DNA from: Acidisarcina sp.
GTDB lineage: Bacteria; Acidobacteriota; Terriglobia; Terriglobales; Acidobacteriaceae
Reading direction: 5' to 3'
NCBI GenBank assembly: GCA_035539175.1
Contig: DATLIY010000007.1
Span: 248,001 to 312,000, forward strand
Length of the DNA: 64,000 bases
Shown here: piece after piece, positions 52,681 to 62,935 of the stretch
Numbering within the stretch: position 1 is the first letter of the stretch
Layout: every line of letters begins with the position of its first letter
Made by a program: the position numbers and the translations under genes
The notes under the pieces: model-generated
The model's input: the letters and a program-made list of their open reading frames with translations, nothing else
The model's database searches: none
Told to the model about the DNA's origin: nothing

Positions 52681-53198
52681 GTCCTCGTCCCTGCAACAGG
52701 CAGATTTTTCTCCATGACCATGGCATCGATGCGGTCCAGGTAATACCTGCGGAGGCGCGCCGTAGTCTGGTATCCGAGTCCGCTGTAGAATTCCTGCGCT
52801 GCGGGATTGTCGACCGCAACCTCCAGCACACACTTCCGTGCTCCCCGGGCGATCAGTTCCCTCTCCAGCGCTTGCATCAGCATACGGCCAATTCCCTGCC
52901 TGCGGTACGCAGGATCCACGTCGATGGTGATGATATGGCCGCCCACAACTGCTCCGCCGCGCCTCGTCAGCTCTGTGATGGCAAAGCCGGCCAGCCGATG
53001 GCCCGATGCTTCTACGATCAAGGTAAAATTGCGCGGATTCTCAGCCAGAAACTCGAACTCCGCAAACGAGTAGGAGATGCCCCTGCGGAAGCAGATCTGA
53101 TCGAGAGAGTGCATCGCCGGAAGGTCATCCGGAACAAAACTGCGCAGGCGAACCGGTTCGCGGTTCGCCTGCGCAGTGTGAGGATGATCTTGCTCCAC
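52677..53198 (-). CDS. rimI: RimI-like N-alpha-acetyltransferase
   Basis: 173 residues, GTG start five bases after the upstream propeller gene's stop. ITIDVDPAYRRQGIGRMLMQALERELIARGARKCVLEVAVDNPAAQEFYSGLGYQ is the RimI acetyl-CoA site. The family acetylates the N-terminal Ala of ribosomal protein S18 and other proteins. Confidence 0.88.
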   Translation of the reverse strand: MEQDHPHTAQANREPVRLRSFVPDDLPAMHSLDQICFRRGISYSFAEFEFLAENPRNFTLIVEASGHRLAGFAITELTRRGGAVVGGHIITIDVDPAYRRQGIGRMLMQALERELIARGARKCVLEVAVDNPAAQEFYSGLGYQTTARLRRYYLDRIDAMVMEKNLPVAGTRT

Positions 53199-53203
53199 CG
53201 GAG

Positions 53204-55189
53204 TTAATGCGTTGCCGTGGAAGCCAGAGCGGGTTCTGTCGGCGGCTGCATCACCACCCCATCGAAGAGTGAGGCAGCAATCAACCTTCCCCCCGAAGAG
53301 CGCACGGTGTGAACGCTCCAGCCCGCGTCCCAGAACTTCAACTTCTTGTCGGACTCAGAGACCGCCAGCACCCATGTGGAACGCCACGATGTGACCAGAA
53401 TACGCTGCAGTTCGGCATCGTAACTCAGGCCGTTCACATCACGGAAAGGAAGGCTCTCCAGGGCTTGCCAGGTTTGTCCCCGGTTTTCACTGTAGAAGAG
53501 TCCCTCTCTGCCCCCGATCCACAAGGTTCCGTTGGGAGAAGCGGCAACCGCCCGAATGGACGTCAGCTTGGCAGGAAGCGGAATCGGCTGCCACTCCTTG
53601 CCGCTGTTCTCGGATACGGCCAGACTGTCTCGGCGTGCCGCGAGTACAGTGTTCCCGGCAACCGCCACACCGAGCACGGACTGCTTCACAACCGGTCCCT
53701 GCCAGGTCGCTCCTTGATTGACGCTTAGATACACGCCCTCCGAGGTAGCCGCGAACCAGGTATCGCCAGTGGCGTCAATCTTGTTCACCCTGGCGTCCAG
53801 GACAGTAGCAGGTTGGGCAACCTGCACCGTCTTGGTGACTCGCTTCTTGCCTTTACCGATGTAGGTTTTGCGCTCGGTATAATTCGTTACCTTACTCAGC
53901 GCCTGCCAGTCACTCCCGCTCCAGCGGAAAACGCCGTGGCTGGTGCCGGCGAGTACGGTGCCATCCTTCGACTGGGAGAAGCTGAAAACGTCGCGCCCAT
54001 TCAGCCCGCTGCTGCGCTGCTGCCAGTCCAGTCCATTGTCTTGAGAAACGAAGACGCCGCCATAGCCCTTATCGTTGACCACACCTGCATAAATGGTCTT
54101 CGGATTCCGGGAATCCAGCAGGATCGATGCCACCTGGCGCTGCGAGAACCCAGAATTGGAGCTGCGGAAGGAGAATGCTCCGTCGACGCTTTCCAGAACA
54201 CCACTGCGATCTGTGGCCAGCAGGACATGCTGCGGATTGGACGGATCGACGTACACGTCGTTGACGATCACATCGGGACCGGTTACCCGCTGCCAGTTGA
54301 TGCCTGCAAGAGTCGTGCGATACAAACCTTCCGTTGTCCCCGCATATACAGTGTTGCGGTTCACGGGATCCTGCATCAGTACGCGGGTTCGCCGCGCAGT
54401 CGACGGGATACCCTGCACCTTCTTGAACAGCTCCCCTGCGTTATCGCTCTTGTAGATGCCGGAGCAGGCGCTGGCATAAACCGTTGTCGGCTGTTTGGGA
54501 TCAATGATGATTGAGAAGACATCGGAATCATCAATCACGCCTTCCTTGATGTTGTGCCAGCTCACGCCACCATCCGTCGTCTTCCAGGGCAGGTGCCACG
54601 TCCCCGCATAGATGGTCTGCGAATTCGCGGGATCAATGGCAATCGACTCCACTTCATGCAGCTCCATACTTCCGGCAGGGCTGATCAGTTTCCAGTGAAG
54701 TCCCTTGTCCTCGCTGCGGTACACGCCTTTCAGCGTTCCGGCGACCAGGATCTTCGGGTTCGATGCAGACTGCGCCAGAGCGCGGATCGATTGCCCCTGC
54801 ATATCGGGCACAGAGTTCCAGTGAACCCCTTGATCGTTGCTGATGAACAAGCCTCCATCCGGATGGTCGACCACCCAGGCGGCAACGAACAATGTCTTTG
54901 TATCGGTAGGGTCGACGAGAATGTTATCGACAATCAGATCGTCCGTCTTGGCCAGCTTCGCCAATCGCTTCCAGGTTGATCCTCCATCCCGCGACTCATA
55001 GACCCAGCTATTCGTCGTTCCGAGATAGATGTGCTTGGCATTGGAGGCGTCTGCGGCGAAGCTTCGCGCGTCTCCCCCGTCGGGGCCAACAGGCAGCCAC
55101 GCCGCGGAGGCGGCCATTACAAAACGGCCAGAGAAGACAGCGAAGAGCAGGAAGAAGAGCAGAAGATTGCGTTGTTTCCGTTGCGTCAT
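53204..55189 (-). CDS. Exported sortilin/YCF48-like beta-propeller
   Basis: 661 residues. A signal sequence (NLLLFFLLFAVFSGRFVMAASA) precedes repeated blades with the S-x-D-x-G-x-x-W type motif (YESRDGGSTWKRL, FISNDQGVHWNSV, YRSEDKGLHWKLI, FVSQDNGLDWQQR, YFSENRGQTWQAL). A scaffold or binding role outside the cytoplasm; glycosidase activity is not shown. It is transcribed just upstream of rimI. Confidence 0.86.
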   Translation of the reverse strand: MTQRKQRNLLLFFLLFAVFSGRFVMAASAAWLPVGPDGGDARSFAADASNAKHIYLGTTNSWVYESRDGGSTWKRLAKLAKTDDLIVDNILVDPTDTKTLFVAAWVVDHPDGGLFISNDQGVHWNSVPDMQGQSIRALAQSASNPKILVAGTLKGVYRSEDKGLHWKLISPAGSMELHEVESIAIDPANSQTIYAGTWHLPWKTTDGGVSWHNIKEGVIDDSDVFSIIIDPKQPTTVYASACSGIYKSDNAGELFKKVQGIPSTARRTRVLMQDPVNRNTVYAGTTEGLYRTTLAGINWQRVTGPDVIVNDVYVDPSNPQHVLLATDRSGVLESVDGAFSFRSSNSGFSQRQVASILLDSRNPKTIYAGVVNDKGYGGVFVSQDNGLDWQQRSSGLNGRDVFSFSQSKDGTVLAGTSHGVFRWSGSDWQALSKVTNYTERKTYIGKGKKRVTKTVQVAQPATVLDARVNKIDATGDTWFAATSEGVYLSVNQGATWQGPVVKQSVLGVAVAGNTVLAARRDSLAVSENSGKEWQPIPLPAKLTSIRAVAASPNGTLWIGGREGLFYSENRGQTWQALESLPFRDVNGLSYDAELQRILVTSWRSTWVLAVSESDKKLKFWDAGWSVHTVRSSGGRLIAASLFDGVVMQPPTEPALASTATH

Positions 55190-55288
55190 AGTAAGTTTTT
55201 ACACCGTGATCCAGTTCGGTATTTCTTGAAAGTTCGGCTACCACTGTTCCGTGCAACTTTCGACGGCCAGATCCGAAGGTGCGAAACG

Positions 55289-55321
55289 AAAGGGCTGACC
55301 GTAACTACCGGCCAGCCCTTT
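55289..55321 (-). terminator. Rho-independent terminator (minus strand)
   Basis: Arms AAAGGGCTG (55289-55297) and CAGCCCTTT (55313-55321), nine bases each, 31 bases past the OmpA-like gene stop on the minus strand. The T-tract after the stem is short. Confidence 0.75.
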
Positions 55322-55351
55322 CTAGTTTAGAACACAAGCGGTACCACCTGC

Positions 55352-57067
55352 TTACTTAGCGGCCTTCTTGTGGTGGGTCTTGTGTTTGACAGCAGTGCGA
55401 GTCTGCGCCTTCACCGTTGACTCATCAAGCGGCGTAGTACCCTGCACGTCGTTGCTGAACGTGGCACCTGCAGGAACAAGATAATTTTGCACCTGGTTGG
55501 CATCCTGAGTACCAGTCTGGACCGAAATTCTTGATGGATCGATTCCCTTTTCGGTTACCAGGTAATTCTTGGTATTGACCGCGCGCTGTGCTGCGAGATC
55601 GGATACCTTGACTCTCTTCTTGCCCTTCTTGGGTGCCGCTTCTGTAGCCTTGTTGCCTACCAGTACAGCCGTTGCATCCGACTGCCGCTGGAGGTTAAGG
55701 GCCACATCGTCCAGGCAAGCCTTCGCTTCGTTGTCTACACGAGCCGGACGCTTCTTGTCGCGATCAAAGTTGATCGAGCAGAGCGTCTGGGTCTTCGCAA
55801 CTGGCGGCGGCGGTGGCGCTTCCACGTTCACGTTGGTCGTTGAGGAAGCAGTCTGGCCCTTGTCATCCACCACATTGCAGGTGACGGTAATTGCGCCCGC
55901 CGGTGCACCGGTGGTGGTAAGAGTTGCCGTGTTGCCCGCACCGCTGATCTGACCAGCCGAGGTTGTATAGCTGTAGGTCAGAGTACGATTCTGCGGGCTG
56001 ACACCCTGAGCTGTGATGGTGGAAGAGTCACCCGGCTTGATGGTGGATGGATTCGCCGAGCAGCTGACTGTCGGCGGCTCGAACTGCTTCACCGTCAGGT
56101 CAGTCGAGCAATCGGCGAACTGGCCAGCCTTCACGCCCTCGCTGACATTGCCCTTGATCGTATAGGTTCCAGGAGCAACGCCTGCGGTATCGATGTTTCC
56201 CGTCGCCGTATCGCCCGTTACCTTGACGCCGGTCGCGGTCCAGGAATACTTCGCAGTCTTCTTGGGATTCAGGTTTGCTGCAGTGCCAGTCACGGTCGCG
56301 GGATCACCGGGAAAGACCGAATTCGGGCTAACCGCGCAGGAGTACGTTACCGGCGGCGGCGGCACGATATTGCCAAAGTGATACAGAAGTCCCGTGCTCA
56401 AACGGGCAGCGTTGATGTTCGCGCGGCCACCGAAGATGTAGTGCGGAGCCACGGGCGCCTGCGGCCCGAAGTTCGCGTGCATATACTCGTAATCCGCCTG
56501 GAAGAGACGCAGTCCGAGATGGTGATTGAAGAGCGGAGTGTCGTAATCCATACCACCACCGACAGTCAGCGCCGGACCCCACGTATAAGGCTCGTGCAGG
56601 GGGCCTCCGATTCTTGCGCCGCCAGCCAGGGCATGAACGAAAGGCGTAACGCCCGTCGATGCGTTTGGATAACGCCCGATCAACCCGCCCTGGGCGGTGT
56701 AGATACCATCGTTTCTGCCATCCGGATGTGCGCCGAACTCACCCTGAATGCCGATGAACCGATTGAAGTAGTAAGCAACGCTTCCTATAGCGCCTAAATC
56801 AATCGACGAATACTTAACCGGCAACGCCGAACCGTCCGGGTTAATACCGGGAACATTCACTGTGCCCTTTGGGGCGAGGTAAGAATAACCTGTAAAAATA
56901 TCGACCCGAGACGCAGACGGCTCTGCTGGGGCGGCCGGCTTTGAGGGGGTACTGCTGGGTGTACTGCTACTGGACGAATCCTGCCCGTAGAGACTCAACG
57001 ATCCGAGCCCAACGGCACACGTAACAAACAGAATCCGGCTCAGAGAACTCATCGGACGAGCTAACAT
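55352..57067 (-). CDS. OmpA-like outer-membrane protein with Ig/PKD-type repeats
   Basis: 571 residues. Signal peptide (LSRILFVTCAVGLGSLSLYG), a Ser/Thr/Pro linker, an eight-strand-barrel-like domain (about 55-240), then two or three Ig/PKD-like modules (CAVSPNSVFPGDPATVTG, SCSANPSTIKPGDSSTITAQG) and a degenerate OmpA domain (LCSINFDRDKKRPARVDNEAKACLDDVALNLQ, LAAQRAVNTKNYLVTEKGIDPSRI) ending in a Lys/His tail. The start is ATG 57067, behind GGAGG; the frame is open to 57142. It likely links the outer membrane to peptidoglycan. Confidence 0.82.
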   Translation of the reverse strand: MLARPMSSLSRILFVTCAVGLGSLSLYGQDSSSSSTPSSTPSKPAAPAEPSASRVDIFTGYSYLAPKGTVNVPGINPDGSALPVKYSSIDLGAIGSVAYYFNRFIGIQGEFGAHPDGRNDGIYTAQGGLIGRYPNASTGVTPFVHALAGGARIGGPLHEPYTWGPALTVGGGMDYDTPLFNHHLGLRLFQADYEYMHANFGPQAPVAPHYIFGGRANINAARLSTGLLYHFGNIVPPPPVTYSCAVSPNSVFPGDPATVTGTAANLNPKKTAKYSWTATGVKVTGDTATGNIDTAGVAPGTYTIKGNVSEGVKAGQFADCSTDLTVKQFEPPTVSCSANPSTIKPGDSSTITAQGVSPQNRTLTYSYTTSAGQISGAGNTATLTTTGAPAGAITVTCNVVDDKGQTASSTTNVNVEAPPPPPVAKTQTLCSINFDRDKKRPARVDNEAKACLDDVALNLQRQSDATAVLVGNKATEAAPKKGKKRVKVSDLAAQRAVNTKNYLVTEKGIDPSRISVQTGTQDANQVQNYLVPAGATFSNDVQGTTPLDESTVKAQTRTAVKHKTHHKKAAK

Positions 57068-57422
57068 GCGTCTATCCTCCGCAACCATTACGTAGACTTG
57101 GAGATCTAATTTAGAGAAGTGAGCCGTACTATTGCGAACCACTCTCTCGAAAGCATGGTGATTTTATGCAACTTGCTGACAGCATTAACAAAACTACCAT
57201 ACTTCTATTTAGATTAGTGCACATTTTTCACGGATGAGTTGCCTTCGGCGACAATTTCGCAGGGGGAAGCGAATCAGTAAAGAGGGCATCTAGAAAGACT
57301 TATGGGGCGGCTCTCTCTCATTGCGATGTCTTCTTGGTTAATAGGTAACTGTTACAACGACAGTTTTCTAAGATAGTCCCTGGGACGAACTACCGAAGCT
57401 CGCGCTACGCCAGCGAAGCAAC
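57068..57422 (-). promoter_or_regulatory. OmpA-gene promoter region
   Basis: 355 bases without a gene. On the minus strand TTGTTA (57186-57191) and CATAAA (57163-57168) are 17 bases apart, about 95 bases before the ATG, giving a plausible promoter. A short GTCCC-T-GGGAC dyad lies at 57377-57387. The stretch is more AT-rich than the genes. Confidence 0.4.
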
Positions 57423-58028
57423 CTAGCCCTGGTAGTGCCGTTCCGACGCATATTCCGGCTGCAGATTCAGCGTGCGGCGAAGGCTGCCTTTTTCATTCAG
57501 AATCTTCTCTTGCAGAAGATTGATCGCGTAAATCAATTGCTCTGGGCGCGGCGGGCATCCCGGCACATACACGTCTACCGGTATGAACTGATTCACTCCC
57601 TGCACCAGCGCGTAGTTATTGAAAACACCGCCCGACGTCGCACAGGCTCCCATGGAGATGACCCACTTCGGCTCGGTCATCTGCTCATACAGGCGACGGA
57701 TCACGGGCGCCATCTTCTGCGAGACGCGGCCGGCCACGACCATCAGGTCCGACTGGCGCGGGGATGGGCGAAACACTTCGGCGCCAAAACGGGCGATGTC
57801 AAAGCGCGAGGCTCCCATGGACATCATCTCAATGGCGCAACACGCCAGGCCGAACGACATAGGCCAGACGGAGTTTTTTCGGATCCAGTTCACGGCGAGA
57901 TCCAGCGAGGTCATGATGATCCCCTCCGGTTGCTCATAGCCGTAACTTGTTTCGCGAATCTTCTCACGATTCTGCGCGCTGCTTTCGAGTGCTCCGAAAA
58001 GATAGCGGTCCTGGTTCCTGTCGCTCAT
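57423..58028 (-). CDS. nuoB: NADH-quinone oxidoreductase subunit B, solitary copy
   Basis: 201 residues; complex I subunit that carries cluster N2. [62 protein letters not shown] and [13 protein letters not shown] give the four ligand Cys. The start is ATG 58028, with AAGGAT upstream; the frame extends to 58151 without homology. No other nuo gene flanks it, so it is separate from the main nuo cluster. Confidence 0.93.
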   Translation of the reverse strand: MSDRNQDRYLFGALESSAQNREKIRETSYGYEQPEGIIMTSLDLAVNWIRKNSVWPMSFGLACCAIEMMSMGASRFDIARFGAEVFRPSPRQSDLMVVAGRVSQKMAPVIRRLYEQMTEPKWVISMGACATSGGVFNNYALVQGVNQFIPVDVYVPGCPPRPEQLIYAINLLQEKILNEKGSLRRTLNLQPEYASERHYQG

Positions 58029-58173
58029 ATCCTTACTATACCTCGAAATCTTAAAGGAGCTATACCACAGAGGAGTTCCGTCGCGCGCATCTTTTACTAC
58101 CGAGTTTGCAGGGAGATGGGTGTGCCTGGAAACCACAGGCATGGTTCTCATGCATGGATTTCAGACATACCTC

Positions 58174-61134
58174 TCAGGGAAGCGATCCTTCTCCTGTCGT
58201 GACAATCGTGGTTTCCCGGTACGTGCCGGCGGGTGGCGATAATTCGATTCGATTTCGTCCCTGGGCCTTGGCGCGATAGAGGGCCTGGTCCGCGAGGATC
58301 AGCAGATCATTGACAGAAGTTGCCTCGTCTCCTGCTGAGAATCCGGCCATGCCAAAACTCGAGGTCACAAGTACCGTTCGCTGGCCAACCCGCAATGGTG
58401 CAGCGCAGACTGATTGCCAGAGATGGGTCAATCTCTCTTCCCCGCCCTCGCGCGACCAGCCGGTGAGCACAATCAGGAACTCCTCTCCGCCATACCGCCC
58501 GACAGCGTCATACTCCCGCACGGCATCTTTCAAGCGTGTAGCGATCGCGCTCAGAATCTCATCGCCTACCAGATGCCCGAAGGTGTCATTGAACTGCTTG
58601 AAATGATCCACATCGGCAATGATGACCGCCAAGCCGCCTCTTTCGCGGTCCGCCCTCTTCCACTCACGGTCCAGCACTTCAAGAATCGCGGTGCGATTCA
58701 GAAGGCCCGTCAGGCCGTCTCTGGTCGCCTGCTGCCGCAACACTTCCCGAGTCGCCAGAAGTTCGCGCCGTTCTGCCTGGAGAGCATGGGTACGTTCGGC
58801 GACCAGCTTCTCCAACCGCTTCTGCCTCTCCAGCAGACTTCGCAATCTCCAGCGCAGCAGCAGCGCCACAAGGAACACGATCCCGATCCCCAGCAGGCCC
58901 CAGGCGGTTGGGGTTCTCCACCACGGGGGAGTGACTTCAAAGCTGAGAACAGCGGGCGGAGAAACCCGGTGGAGCCCGGAATCAGCCGAAATAACTTCGA
59001 AGCGATACTTTCCTGGAGGCAGCTTGGGGTATCGCACCGAGCGGTCTCGTGTGGAGACCCAATCTTCCTCTAAGCCCACCAGTCGGTAGCGAAAGGAGAT
59101 GGCGCCTTCGTTGCGATAGCTGAAGACGGCAAAGTTCACCTTCAGGTCGCCGCTCTGCCACGGCAGGCTGCTTTTCGCCGCAGGATCGAGCTGATGGCTG
59201 CCCCAGAAGGCATCCGTTATGGTGGTTGTCAGGGGGCGCACGGTGGAAGGCGTATCCGGATAAACCAGGTGCGAGAGCCCGGCGCTGGTACCGATCCACG
59301 CAGACCCATCGGATGCCAGTAACAGGGCGCCTTCATTGGTATCGTTCCAAAGCAGCCCTTCGTCCTGGTCGAAGTGCCGCCAGCGCCCGGATTGCAACAG
59401 ATCGATGCCTTGATCGTTGATGATCCATACCCAGCCGCGCCGGTCGATGGCGATTCCATTCACATACTCCGAAGAGAGTGTGGGAGTGGTAAAAATCTGC
59501 ACTGCTCCGACTGTATCGTTCTCGACGCGCAGCCGCGCGACACCTCCGAATTTTCCTGCCACCCATACCTGGCCGCCGGTGCTGACAGCAACAAGGGAGA
59601 TAAAGCCACCAACCTCCTCGTTGTGCATCTGCACCCGATGCCAAAGCCCTGCGGTGCGATGGAACAGGCCGCTCGCGGTGCCAAGCCAAAGGGTTTTATC
59701 GGGAGCCTCGGTGATATCTCTGAGTCGCGCGCGCTTGAGGAGTGGAGAATCGTCGAGCACCGGTTTACTCTGCCCATGCGGCGCTGCGGGAATACTGTAA
59801 AGGCCCCCACGCGTGATGGCCCAGAGCGTATCGGAGGAGTCGATGAATATCTTGTGGACCCCGTACGCCACCTTTACTGTCTCGTAGGTATTGGATTCAG
59901 GATGAATATGGAGCAGCACCCCGGAAAAATCCCCGAACCAGATGCTGCCATCCAGATCGCTGACTGCCGATTGCAGGCCCACCAGATGCGGAGGGAGTGG
60001 GCGAGCGAACGGCCGGAACTTCTGACGGCCGCTGTCGCTGACATCGATCGTGTCGCCATTCCCCACCCAGATACGCTTCTGGCGATCGATCGCGACGGCA
60101 AAGACGGACGGATCGCGAATCCCCTGTGGCGTGGACCAGTGCTCCCAGTCGCCGTATCCCAGCCACTTGAACAATCCGCGTCCGTGGCTGCCAACCCAGA
60201 CAATACCCTCCCGGTCCACAAAGAGCTGGGTGATGTTCGAGTCCGGGAGGCCACGAGAAGGATCGATCCGATCCCATGACTTGCCGTTAAAGCGTGCGAT
60301 GCCGCGCAACGCAGGAGTCAGGATTCTGCCGCTCGGGTCCTGAATCAGCGCCGCGTTGGACGCGTTCCGAGGATCAAAGAGAAATCCAGCCGAGGCATCG
60401 CGGAACACGGAGGAACCAGCCCGGCGTTCCAGCACATGTCGGTCGCCCCGAGCCCATAGGTTCCCTGCGCCATCTTCTGCCAAGGCAATGTATCGGTCCC
60501 CGGGCACGCCATCGTGGACACCCAGCTTGCGGAATCCCTGGTCCGTGGTCTGGCATATTCCCTGATCGCAGCCCGTCCAAACCCCTTCGCTCGCCGTTGC
60601 CAGAATACTGTTGATGCGCAGATTGCCTGGAACCTGCGGATGACGAGCCTCATACGGCAGGACGCTCCACCCATCGCCGGCTGGCTCGACGGAATAGAGA
60701 TCGTGCATTGCATTGATGAGGACCTCTCCCGCCCGGGTCGAGGTTATCGATGAGGCATCGTCCATCTCCAGAGACTTGGCGCCGCCCACCAGAGGACGGA
60801 AGCGATCGTTTTTCAGGAAAAAGACACCCGTTGGTGTACCAGCCCAGAAAATTCCGCGGGAGTCGAGGTGGGCCGAAATAACGAAGGGATTCTCCAACCC
60901 CTCCTTTCGCCCATACGCTACGAATCGGGACCCGTCGTAGCGGAATAGACCATTTTCGGTGGAAATCCACAGAAAACCAGTGCGGTCCTGCAGAATGCCC
61001 CGAATCGCCAGATTTTCAAGTCCCTCTCTCTGCCCATACTCCTTGAAGGTCACGCTTTGTGCAGACGCAAGTGTGCCGACGCCGATCAGTACGGCGATTA
61101 CCACGAGGCGGCGCAATTGAGTGATCCTTCTCAT
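58174..61134 (-). CDS. Two-component-propeller diguanylate cyclase
   Basis: About 986 residues from ATG 61134. Signal sequence (RRLVVIAVLIGVGTLASA), about 14 Reg_prop propeller repeats (GFLWISTENGLFRYDG, GIVWVGSHGRGLFKW), a Y_Y_Y domain (RYPKLPPGKYRFEVISADS), a membrane helix (WGLLGIGIVFLVALLLRW), a coiled coil, and a C-terminal GGDEF domain with DGLTGLLNR, DVDHFKQFND and GGEEF. REYD five residues before GGEEF is an intact I-site. It makes cyclic di-GMP in response to an external signal. Confidence 0.92.
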   Translation of the reverse strand: MRRITQLRRLVVIAVLIGVGTLASAQSVTFKEYGQREGLENLAIRGILQDRTGFLWISTENGLFRYDGSRFVAYGRKEGLENPFVISAHLDSRGIFWAGTPTGVFFLKNDRFRPLVGGAKSLEMDDASSITSTRAGEVLINAMHDLYSVEPAGDGWSVLPYEARHPQVPGNLRINSILATASEGVWTGCDQGICQTTDQGFRKLGVHDGVPGDRYIALAEDGAGNLWARGDRHVLERRAGSSVFRDASAGFLFDPRNASNAALIQDPSGRILTPALRGIARFNGKSWDRIDPSRGLPDSNITQLFVDREGIVWVGSHGRGLFKWLGYGDWEHWSTPQGIRDPSVFAVAIDRQKRIWVGNGDTIDVSDSGRQKFRPFARPLPPHLVGLQSAVSDLDGSIWFGDFSGVLLHIHPESNTYETVKVAYGVHKIFIDSSDTLWAITRGGLYSIPAAPHGQSKPVLDDSPLLKRARLRDITEAPDKTLWLGTASGLFHRTAGLWHRVQMHNEEVGGFISLVAVSTGGQVWVAGKFGGVARLRVENDTVGAVQIFTTPTLSSEYVNGIAIDRRGWVWIINDQGIDLLQSGRWRHFDQDEGLLWNDTNEGALLLASDGSAWIGTSAGLSHLVYPDTPSTVRPLTTTITDAFWGSHQLDPAAKSSLPWQSGDLKVNFAVFSYRNEGAISFRYRLVGLEEDWVSTRDRSVRYPKLPPGKYRFEVISADSGLHRVSPPAVLSFEVTPPWWRTPTAWGLLGIGIVFLVALLLRWRLRSLLERQKRLEKLVAERTHALQAERRELLATREVLRQQATRDGLTGLLNRTAILEVLDREWKRADRERGGLAVIIADVDHFKQFNDTFGHLVGDEILSAIATRLKDAVREYDAVGRYGGEEFLIVLTGWSREGGEERLTHLWQSVCAAPLRVGQRTVLVTSSFGMAGFSAGDEATSVNDLLILADQALYRAKAQGRNRIELSPPAGTYRETTIVTTGEGSLP

Positions 61135-61440
61135 CACTTGGACGCTGTAGATACACCTTGCACTGCCATCGGCAGACTTGCACTCACCCAATCGTAAGTT
61201 CGCAACCCACTTGCGTTTGCCATAGATAACACGCCGCGCCACCGGTCCGATGGTTTTCGCCATTTTCTAAATGCGAAAAGTGTGTAAAAGTAAAACGCAA
61301 AGCATAAGGGCAACCCATCGTCACTTTTAAGACTTCTGATCCCGCCTCGAAGCCGATTTTCGGGCGAATCGACGGGGACCACTCATCTTACACGGTAATA
61401 ACTGCACCTTTTGAACTTTCAACACTCCTTTGGAGGGCCA
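61135..61440 (+). promoter_or_regulatory. Divergent region between diguanylate cyclase and amtB
   Basis: 306 bases holding both promoters. The cyclase frame is open back to 61263, so its true start could be further in. No sigma-54 GG-N10-GC element or other strong dyad was seen. GGAGGG (61432-61437) is the amtB ribosome site. Confidence 0.35.
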
Positions 61441-62874
61441 TTGCGTCGCTTTACAGCACAGTTGTTTCTTGGACTACTCCTATGTACCTTGTTCCCTCTC
61501 AGCGGGCTGGCGCAAAGCCCGGCTCCTGCTGGCGCAGGAGCGGATATCTCCGCCACCGGCCCGGCAGACCGCATTGCGAAGCTCGAGAGCCAGGTTGCCG
61601 ATGCGCGTTCGTCGGCGGATAACTCGTGGATGCTGGTAAGTTCCGCCCTGGTTCTGATGATGACCGGCCCCGGTCTTGCCCTGTTTTATGGCGGTCTGGT
61701 CCGCAAGAAGAACGTGCTGTCCACCATGATGCAGAGTTTTACCATGATGGCGATCATTTCCATCCTGTGGGCACTGGTCAGCTACAGCCTTTGTTTCGAT
61801 TCGGGAAACAGCTTTATTGGTGGACTCCACCATGTCTTTCTTCGCGGGGTAGGTCTGGCGCCCAATACGGATTACGCGCCAACGATTCCCGAGCAGACGT
61901 TCATGATCTACCAGATGATGTTCGCCGTAATCACTCCGGCACTGATCACCGGCGCATTTGCCGAGCGTATGAAGTTCAGCGCGATGGCGGTCTTTCTCAT
62001 CCTCTGGTCGCTGTTCGTCTATGATCCGATGGCCCACATGGTCTGGGGCAAAGGGGGTCTGCTGAATGCCTCGTTTGGAGGCCACTTCCCCACCCTGGAT
62101 TTTGCCGGCGGCACAGTTGTACACGTCACTTCCGGCGTCTCGGCGCTGGTTTGCGCGATCTACCTCGGCAAGCGCCTGGGGTATCCCCGCGAACCCATGA
62201 CGCCGCATGCCGTGGTCCTCAGCTTTATTGGCGCCTGCCTGTTGTGGGTTGGCTGGTTCGGATTCAATGCCGGCAGCGCGCTAAGTGCCAGTGGGCTGGC
62301 AACCAGCGCTTTTGTAAACACTCACCTGGCCGCCGCTGCCGCCGCTCTGGGCTGGGGTGCTGCCGAGTACGTGCGGAACGGCAAGGCAAGCGCCCTGGGA
62401 GCCATCTCCGGTGCGGTGGCCGGCCTGGTCGCTATTACTCCCGCGGCTGGCTTCGTCCAGCCCATGTCCGCTCTGGTCATTGGAATCATCGCGGGCATCT
62501 TCTGCTTCCTGATGGTGACTGTGGTCAAGAAGATCTTCGGCTACGACGACTCGCTGGATGCATTCGGCGTTCACGGAGCGGGTGGGACGCTGGGTGCGGT
62601 ACTGACCGGCATCTTTGCTTCGAGCGCAATCAACCCGATCTTCAAGAAAGCCGATGGAACCGTTCTGCCTTCGGGAGCGATCCAAGGCAACTTTCACCAG
62701 ATACTCAATCAGCTTGCCGGAGTCACCATAGCCTGGGTCATTTCGATCATAGGCACCCTGGTGCTTCTCAAGCTGGTGGATTTAGTCATCGGATTGCGCG
62801 TCTCGCCCGAGGAAGAGGATGAAGGCCTCGACTTGACGCAGCACGGTGAGGAAGGTTACGACTGGGCATCCTGA
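61441..62874 (+). CDS. amtB: Ammonium transporter AmtB
   Basis: 477 residues, TTG start four bases after GGAGG; TTG 61411 is an alternative. A signal peptide (FLGLLLCTLFPLSGLAQ), a 35-residue coiled linker, then about eleven helices. The channel motifs are FYGGLVRKKNVLSTMMQSF, DFAGGTVVHVTSGVSALV (first pore His) and DSLDAFGVHGAGGTLGAVLTGIF (second pore His). It imports ammonium under nitrogen limitation and is blocked by the PII protein encoded next. Confidence 0.94.
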   Translation: MRRFTAQLFLGLLLCTLFPLSGLAQSPAPAGAGADISATGPADRIAKLESQVADARSSADNSWMLVSSALVLMMTGPGLALFYGGLVRKKNVLSTMMQSFTMMAIISILWALVSYSLCFDSGNSFIGGLHHVFLRGVGLAPNTDYAPTIPEQTFMIYQMMFAVITPALITGAFAERMKFSAMAVFLILWSLFVYDPMAHMVWGKGGLLNASFGGHFPTLDFAGGTVVHVTSGVSALVCAIYLGKRLGYPREPMTPHAVVLSFIGACLLWVGWFGFNAGSALSASGLATSAFVNTHLAAAAAALGWGAAEYVRNGKASALGAISGAVAGLVAITPAAGFVQPMSALVIGIIAGIFCFLMVTVVKKIFGYDDSLDAFGVHGAGGTLGAVLTGIFASSAINPIFKKADGTVLPSGAIQGNFHQILNQLAGVTIAWVISIIGTLVLLKLVDLVIGLRVSPEEEDEGLDLTQHGEEGYDWAS

Positions 62875-62935
62875 TCTCCGCCAAGCGGTCTTCGGATATG
62901 TCAAGCTGATACTCTGATTTGCCTGAGGCTTTGAT

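Noticed and set aside
61135-61440. A sigma-54 promoter before amtB
   Set aside because: The nearest GG...GC pair has eight rather than ten bases between, so no valid -24/-12 element was found.
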